NCBI GenBank assembly: GCA_012729395.1
Contig: JAAYDF010000175.1
Location: 1 to 35,088, forward strand
Length of the DNA stretch: 35,088 bases
DNA from: Phycisphaerae bacterium
GTDB lineage: Bacteria > Planctomycetota > Phycisphaerae > UBA1845 > PWPN01
Reading direction: 5' to 3'
How positions within the stretch are numbered: position 1 is the first letter of the stretch; the number at the start of each line of letters is the position of its first letter. Position numbers and translations under genes: made by a program. Positions 32,451-35,088 of this stretch are shown piece after piece. The notes under the pieces were generated by a model. It saw only the letters and a list, made by a program, of their open reading frames with translations, made no database searches and was not told where the DNA came from.

Positions 32451-32579
32451 ACCAACTCGCTTGTGCGTGATCCAGACGATCTCTGGGCGGTTGTTCTGGC
32501 CCATCCGCCTCGGCCTCTGCTCATCGGCCGCGGTGTGCGACGCACCGCAAGACGGCCGGCACCGACACGGCGGTTTCAG

Positions 32580-33881
32580 CTACAGACTCCACGGCTCGCG
32601 GTACTCTTTGGTCAGCAGCCGGGCCGCCTCGGGGTCGCCGGGAATGGTGTCCTTCTCGGCGTCCCAACGAATGCCCCGGCCGACGCGATACGAGATGTTC
32701 GCCAGGTAACCGTACGCGGTGGCTTGGTGGCCCGTTTCGGCATTCACACGTGGCTGCTTGCGAGAGCGCATACAGTCCAGAAAGTTGCGCTGGTGGAGGG
32801 GCGTGTCGTCGCCGACCGTCTTCTCCGTGTAGTGGGGCTTGCGCTCCGCCCGATCGGCTTCGTGGAACATCTCGAAGCCGTTGCGGTTGATCTGCAGGAC
32901 GCCCTGTGTGCCGACGAACTCGATTCCGTGGTCCATGTTGCCGTGTCGCCGCCAGCCGCTGTTGTGGTTGAGCGAGTAGCTCATCGTGTAGTGGCCGCAG
33001 TCGAAAACCGCCTCGAGCGTGTCCGGCGTGTCGCGAGCATCCTTGAGCACGTAGATCCCGCCGGTTGCGGCGACCGACTTGAGGTTGTATCCCAGGGCCC
33101 ACGCGACCACGTCGAAGAGGTGTACGCCCCAGGCGCAGGTCATGCCGCTCGAATAATCGAAGAAGAAGTAATAGCCAAAGTGGAACCTTGCGGGGTTGAA
33201 CGCCCGCTTGGGGGCGGGCCCCAGCCACATATCGTAGTCCACGCCCGCGGGGGCCTCGCCGTCGGGCGGGTTTCCGAGCCGGCCGCCCATCTCGTCGATG
33301 TTCCAGGCGTTCCAGGTGTGTACGGTGGTCACCTGCCCGATCTCGCCGGCTTTGATGCGTTCGACGGCGTTGATCCAGTGGGGCCCCGAACGCTGCTGCA
33401 GGCCGATCTGCACGACGCGGCCGTGCTTGCGGGCTTCGTTGGCGATGACCCGGCCCTCGTGGATCGTGTGCCCCGAGGGTTTCTCGATGTACAGGTCTTT
33501 GCCCGCCCGGATCGCCTGCACGGCGGGAATGGCATGCCAGTGACAGCAGCTCGTGATGAAGACCGCGTCGATATCCTTGCGGTCGATGAGCTTGCGGAAG
33601 TCCTTGTACCTCTCGGGTTTGGCGCCGAAGCCCGCGGCGTTCTGTGCCGCCCGATCGAGTTGGGCATCGTCGACATCGCAGATGGCGACCAGTTCGATGT
33701 CGGAGTGGTTCTTGAGGTCGTGGATGTGGGCGTTTCCCCGGCCACCGGTGCCGATGACCCCAAGCCGGATGCGGTCATTGGCTCCCAGTGCTCCCAAGGC
33801 CGGCCCCGCCGCCGATAGTGCGGCCGCCGTTGAAAGACTCGATTGAATGAATGTGCGTCGGGTGATGTGATGAGAGGACAT
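32580..33881 (-). CDS. Tat-exported Gfo/Idh/MocA family oxidoreductase
   Basis: A 433-residue protein started at ATG 33881, with AGGAG six bases upstream; the frame runs further but without a start site. A twin-arginine signal is present (TRRTFIQSSLSTAAALSAAG, Arg8-Arg9). The Rossmann domain has GVIGTGGRG (41-49), CDVDDAQLDR and the EKP motif Glu133-Lys134-Pro135. The C-terminal domain has CAWGVHLFDVVAWALGY near 250, with the expected His. The substrate is unknown. The order oxidoreductase then two GH43 genes on the same strand suggests work on a sugar released from a polysaccharide. Confidence 0.88.
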   Translation of the reverse strand: MSSHHITRRTFIQSSLSTAAALSAAGPALGALGANDRIRLGVIGTGGRGNAHIHDLKNHSDIELVAICDVDDAQLDRAAQNAAGFGAKPERYKDFRKLIDRKDIDAVFITSCCHWHAIPAVQAIRAGKDLYIEKPSGHTIHEGRVIANEARKHGRVVQIGLQQRSGPHWINAVERIKAGEIGQVTTVHTWNAWNIDEMGGRLGNPPDGEAPAGVDYDMWLGPAPKRAFNPARFHFGYYFFFDYSSGMTCAWGVHLFDVVAWALGYNLKSVAATGGIYVLKDARDTPDTLEAVFDCGHYTMSYSLNHNSGWRRHGNMDHGIEFVGTQGVLQINRNGFEMFHEADRAERKPHYTEKTVGDDTPLHQRNFLDCMRSRKQPRVNAETGHQATAYGYLANISYRVGRGIRWDAEKDTIPGDPEAARLLTKEYREPWSL

Positions 33882-33972
33882 AGACCGCTCCTGAAACGGA
33901 CCACGAAGAAAACTTACCGCGTACGATGGAGGCCCGATCGTACCAATCCTGCCGATCGAGGTCCACCGGTCG

Positions 33973-35088
33973 TCAGGGTTCGACCGCCCCGGCCGCCGCG
34001 TGGTGCTTCGTGATCTCATCAGCCGAAAGGGGACGATCGTAGATGGCCACCTCGTCGATTCGGCCTTCGAAGTTGGCGAAGCCGTCGTTCCGCCCGCCGA
34101 TGAACACCTGCTCGGTGGCGGGCGGATAGCTTGCTTCGGCTTGGCCTTCAATCTCCGCGAGCATGCTCCCGTTGAGGTACACCGTCACCTGTCGGCCGGC
34201 GCGCACCATCGCCACGTGGTGCCACGCCTTGGCGGGGATCTCCGTGTCGCCCACCAGCGTCATCTTGAGGGCATCGCCGTTGTAGAAGAGCAGTCGGCCC
34301 TGCCCGGTGGCCGTACCGCCGATGCCGAGGTGGTCGCCCGGCGCCCCTTGCACCCCGGCCGGGCCACGGGAGAAGAGGTAACCGGTGACGGGCCGAGCGT
34401 CCGCGGGCAGGTAGTCCTTGAACCACATCTCCACGCTGTACGTGTCGTTCAGCCCGGTGATGTGGGCGTTCACGCTTCCGCCCGCGAAATGCGGTGCGCG
34501 GTTGATCCGGTGCACATTGGCGTTGCCCCTGGCCGAGGGCCCTTCCAGGTAAAACGCGATGCCCGGATTGAAGACGCCGTCGTGTCGGTTGCCGCTCTCG
34601 TCGGTCGCCCGCGGCCCCTCGAACTCGTTGAACCGCCAGTAGGCCGCCGGTTTCGACGCCAGCACCGCTCGCGGATAATCCCCCAGCGGATAGTCGTCGC
34701 CGGTGAGCGTCCGCCGTGGCTGACCGGAGACAGTCTCCAGCAGATGGATCACCGCCTCGACGACCTTCGGCGCGGCCTCGACCTCCAAGCAGGCGGACCG
34801 TGCCCGCCACGTCGTGTAGCCCCCGAGCGCATGCTGCGCGGGCGGGGGAATGTAGCCGTGGTATCCGTTGGCCAGCTCGATTGTGAAGGTGGGGGCAAGC
34901 GGACTGAGCGCCTTGATCTGCAGGCCGGTAAGGCCAAACACTTCGCAGGAGACCGCCGCGATGCCCAGCTCGCCAATCCGCAGAGCCTGCAATGGCACCT
35001 CGCGCTCCGGCGGCACCTGGCTGAGTTGGATCTGCTCGCGGGCGTAGAGTTCCGGCAGGGTTCGCGGGAGTCGGTCCGCGAAGGTGGC
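33973..35088 (-). CDS. Ceramidase-like/LamG fusion protein, 5' end outside window
   Basis: The frame stays open to the right edge, so only the C-terminal 371 residues are visible. The first ~125 match the end of the neutral/alkaline ceramidase-like family in planctomycetes: ALRIGELGIAAVSCEVFGLT, SPLAPTFTIELANGYHGYI, ALGGYTTWRARSACLEVEAA. After a short link comes a LamG/concanavalin-like domain (SVEMWFKDYLP, AWHHVAMVRAGRQVTVYLNG, VFIGGRNDGFANFEGRIDEVAIYDRPLSADEI). LamG modules bind carbohydrate or protein, so the enzyme may be tethered to a surface. The last gene of the visible minus-strand group lies 92 bases downstream. Confidence 0.78.
   Translation of the reverse strand, partial: ATFADRLPRTLPELYAREQIQLSQVPPEREVPLQALRIGELGIAAVSCEVFGLTGLQIKALSPLAPTFTIELANGYHGYIPPPAQHALGGYTTWRARSACLEVEAAPKVVEAVIHLLETVSGQPRRTLTGDDYPLGDYPRAVLASKPAAYWRFNEFEGPRATDESGNRHDGVFNPGIAFYLEGPSARGNANVHRINRAPHFAGGSVNAHITGLNDTYSVEMWFKDYLPADARPVTGYLFSRGPAGVQGAPGDHLGIGGTATGQGRLLFYNGDALKMTLVGDTEIPAKAWHHVAMVRAGRQVTVYLNGSMLAEIEGQAEASYPPATEQVFIGGRNDGFANFEGRIDEVAIYDRPLSADEITKHHAAAGAVEP

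Noticed and set aside
31989-33818. 609-codon open frame antisense to the GH43-like and oxidoreductase genes
   Set aside because: It covers two well-supported genes on the other strand and gives Val/Asp/Gly/Arg-rich sequence without motifs.

Overview
This window looks like chromosomal DNA of a GC-rich planctomycete, probably of the Phycisphaerae type. That placement is inferred from gene content: Tat-exported Gfo/Idh/MocA oxidoreductases, secreted GH127 and GH43 glycosidases, a ceramidase-like protein fused to LamG, a DUF342/FapA protein next to CheX, a FtsK with a long acidic linker, and many short dispersed palindromic repeats. No rRNA, tRNA, CRISPR array, transposase, integrase or phage gene was found.

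Layout. 1-2.65 kb: a folded palindromic repeat, the remnant of a Tat/Gfo-Idh-MocA oxidoreductase with its middle missing, and a GH127 beta-L-arabinofuranosidase. 2.9-5.0 kb (minus strand): cheX-like then FapA/DUF342. 5.4-6.8 kb: an AAA ATPase with an N-terminal winged-helix-like region. 6.87-9.6 kb: an oxidative stress and iron cluster in the order PerR-type regulator, di-haem cytochrome c peroxidase-like protein, bacterioferritin, with a promoter and overlapping palindrome in front and a terminator behind. 9.9-16.1 kb: a conserved-looking protein of unknown function, an ArsB/NhaD-type ion transporter, a secreted unknown protein, and a B12-binding-type radical SAM protein. 16.7-18.5 kb: a Tat-exported oxidoreductase and a 67-residue secreted peptide. 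18.7-22.7 kb: three tandem secreted beta-propeller-like paralogues, each with its own copy of the same promoter. 23.5-26.1 kb: ftsK. 26.5-30.1 kb: a 36-residue membrane microprotein and a 1056-residue exported protein of unknown function. 30.1-35.1 kb (minus strand, same direction): ceramidase-like/LamG protein (cut by the right edge), Gfo/Idh/MocA oxidoreductase, and two GH43-type proteins.

How it fits together. The PerR-type regulator carries all five metal-site residues and both Cys pairs in the spacing of Bacillus PerR, and sits with a peroxidase and an iron store, so peroxide-responsive control of this cluster is a sound inference. The GH127, the GH43 arabinanase-like protein, the second GH43 and the oxidoreductases point to use of arabinose-containing plant or algal polysaccharide.

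The most unusual feature is the repeat load. One dispersed palindromic family (ends TAGAGCATTTCACG, core GTAGCGGTCGCC) touches the 3' ends of six genes so that the repeat itself supplies the stop codon. A second hairpin family lies inside the peroxidase-bacterioferritin interval, and a 29-bp tandem array lies just beyond the 3' end of ftsK.
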